In this document: positions 62,413 through 64,000 of the stretch, piece after piece
How the letters are laid out: every line of letters starts with the position of its first letter
How positions within the stretch are numbered: position 1 is the first letter of the stretch
NCBI GenBank assembly: GCA_030248065.1
Contig: JASAMV010008687.1
Location: 1-64,000, forward strand
DNA length: 64,000 nucleotides
Origin: Rhynchonema sp. JSB1_4
Lineage: Eukaryota > Nematoda > Chromadorea > Monhysterida > Xyalidae
Direction of reading: 5' to 3'
The notes under the pieces: generated by a model
Seen by the model: the letters and a program-made list of their open reading frames with translations, nothing else
Told to the model about the DNA's origin: nothing
Databases searched by the model: none
Translations under genes and position numbers: made by a program

Positions 62413-63830
62413 CTGACGTGCTGTCCAGGCGTGCACCATCCTGGTGGTCCTTGACGACGGTCATAAAGTTGAGGGCACGCATCCACGGCGAATGATCACA
62501 CTCAGATTGGGAAAACGAGAGGTGAACGTTGTTGTTATTTGGTTATTATTGTGACAATAGGTGGAATTGACGAGACGCTGGAGTGGAAAGTTATGTGGAA
62601 AGTTGAGTGGATTAGGCAGATATGGTTGCGGTGAAACATTTCACGCTCACGGTTTGTGTGGCGTGTGTCTGCCTGTGTTTGTTTCCACCCAAACTTTCAA
62701 CTCAACTGTCCACTCCACACAACCGTTGTGTGAATTCCGCCCAAAGTGTTTGAAATTTTTTGCTGTTGGACGTTTTATTCTTATCAAATCCTGTATAAAA
62801 TTTCAAAATTCAGATGCCTGACGGTGTGCCACCACGACCATTTGATTCGTTGGCAGGTATGGCCGTTGGTAGACGTCGATGATAATGGGAAAATTGATTC
62901 GGGGAACGTTTCGAAAAGTTGATTATACCTGTATATGATGTATCAATGCTGCTTTGTGCATCAGGAACGAGCAAACTCCTACCGCCCGCGAAATGAACAT
63001 TTTGTCCAAAAATTACAATTTTGATTCATGCTGAACAATGAACATGAATAAAATAAACAATGATTTGTTTACAGCACAAATGGCGCCTAACCAACAATGG
63101 TTGAATTCATGGGGCAAAAATCACATTTGTGTAAATAGATCAACGGTCAAGGCAGCGACAGGCAGGCAACGATTGCGCAAGCACAAAATTTTTTTTAAGT
63201 TATCAACAATCTACCACCAATTTCACACAAAAGTGCGATAGCAGCGATTACAAAACCAATGCTTAACAGCAATAACATGCCGAAAACATTTTCCACTTTC
63301 AATGAAACAGTGCGCTGATTGGCTGGTGCTTGCTGACCGCTGCAGTTGTGATTGGCTCGATCGATCGCTTCGATATACCGATCACGAATGATTTGCGATG
63401 TAGAGATTGTTTCGTAGATTGCGTGGTTAACTCTGGAAAGTTGGTTTATGATGTTGTTTCAGTGATGCTGTGTGAGTGTATAGGACATCGTCGGTGCGGA
63501 GGCACCAGAAAGATGGTCAACTGAGCCCAAATACAAACATGAGCTGGTTTGCTGCTCGCGCAAAACTGCTCACAAGCAAGATCGTCAGAACAGTGGTGCG
63601 CGCTCTTTAACTGCGTGTGCGGGGTTTCCAACTGCGGCGTGAATGTTCTGCTAACCGACAAACCTGTCCACAATCCCATCCGGCACGCGTTTACTGAACA
63701 ACAGTTTGTATCGGTACATGTTCTCCGTCCGCAGCAGCTCCAAATGTCGGGTCCCGCACCATTCATGTGACATCATCGTTGGCGCTAAGTTGTTGGTCAA
63801 CAACACTGCCGAACCAGATTGGATGTCGGT
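62413..63830 (-). CDS. 3' part of an unknown gene, possibly ionotropic-receptor-like
   Basis: Three exons agree in phase: 63664–63830, 63309–63432 and 62413–62500. Text includes SGSAVLLTNNLAPTMM, LRTENMYRYKLLFSKRVPDG, VNHAIYETISTSQIIRDRY and WMRALNFMTVVKDHQDG. The order '…Y.L.F.KR.P…VN.AI…I…Y' faintly resembles the end of the ligand-binding lobe of ionotropic glutamate-type receptors, but the expected last membrane helix is not seen, so the family is open. The gene continues beyond the right edge or into 63831–64000 and its last exon is unresolved (see the neighbouring region). The ORFs are too short to show without splicing. Confidence 0.5.
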
Positions 63831-64000
63831 CTGAATGGCATTGAGTTTGTATACGTACAGTACACGTTGTTCAGTTTTTATTCAATGCGTGAAGCTAGGA
63901 ATGTTTTTGTTCTATGAGGCTGTTAAAACGGAAAACCCAATGCAGGATCCCCTATTGATTATGTGTGTCGCCGCGTTTTGAAAGACAGCTCAGTGATCGT
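63831..64000. other. Window edge, probably intron and an upstream exon
   Basis: On the minus strand the last bases read TITELSFKTRRHT before a stop, which could be an upstream exon end of the same gene, but no GT donor is placed. Not resolvable at the edge. Confidence 0.25.

Noticed and set aside
62864..62920. EF-hand-like loop VDVDDNGKIDSGN on the plus strand
   Set aside because: It does not join in frame to the exon-like MPDGVPPRPFDSLAG just upstream, there is only one such loop, and a stop follows at once.
1..64000. CRISPR arrays, bacterial operons or riboswitches
   Set aside because: No regularly spaced direct repeats with unique spacers; the genes have introns and animal domain families.

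Overview
The window is animal nuclear DNA: genes are split by many GT–AG introns (acceptors mostly TTTGCAG or TTTCAG), intergenic and intronic DNA is A+T-rich, and small non-autonomous transposons are common. The gene families (PLEKHG4-type RhoGEF, F-box, Ly-6/uPAR-like, PAN plus aerolysin-like) fit a small invertebrate such as a nematode or another worm-like phylum. I cannot fix the species from sequence alone.

Left part (1–14.4 kb): two near-identical genes for a secreted PAN-domain plus aerolysin-like protein lie head to head (minus strand 6239→1633, plus strand 8394→12076) as arms of an inverted duplication sharing a ~2.1 kb upstream region. Corresponding exons have the same or nearly the same length. 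The introns differ because each arm collected its own small transposons after duplication; two of these insertions have an empty site visible in the other copy. Outside the arms, fragments of the 3' end and downstream flank of the neighbouring RhoGEF gene occur in direct orientation (0.3–1.03 kb and 13.4–14.5 kb), so the locus arose by a compound rearrangement.

Centre (14.4–55.4 kb): one large minus-strand gene fills about 41 kb. I could chain 31 exons with compatible reading phases into a ~1,793-residue RhoGEF of the PLEKHG4/puratrophin-1/quattro type: low-complexity N-terminus, CRAL-TRIO (SEC14)-like region, spectrin-like helical region, serine-rich linker, DH domain, PH domain, serine/glutamine-rich tail. 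Its introns carry two recurrent short motifs (TGATGTTTC, often just after the 5' splice site, and GTTATCATGCCCAT). Its 15 kb intron hosts a complete-looking F-box/leucine-rich gene on the opposite strand (37.06–40.37 kb) with an apparent frameshift near its 3' end.

Right part (55.4–64 kb): a mostly empty upstream region, a TA-flanked 463-bp MITE, a secreted protein with two tandem Ly-6/uPAR (LU) domains on the minus strand, and the 3' part of another minus-strand gene that faintly resembles the end of an ionotropic glutamate-receptor-type ligand-binding domain. A degenerate tRNA-like element lies at 59.2 kb.
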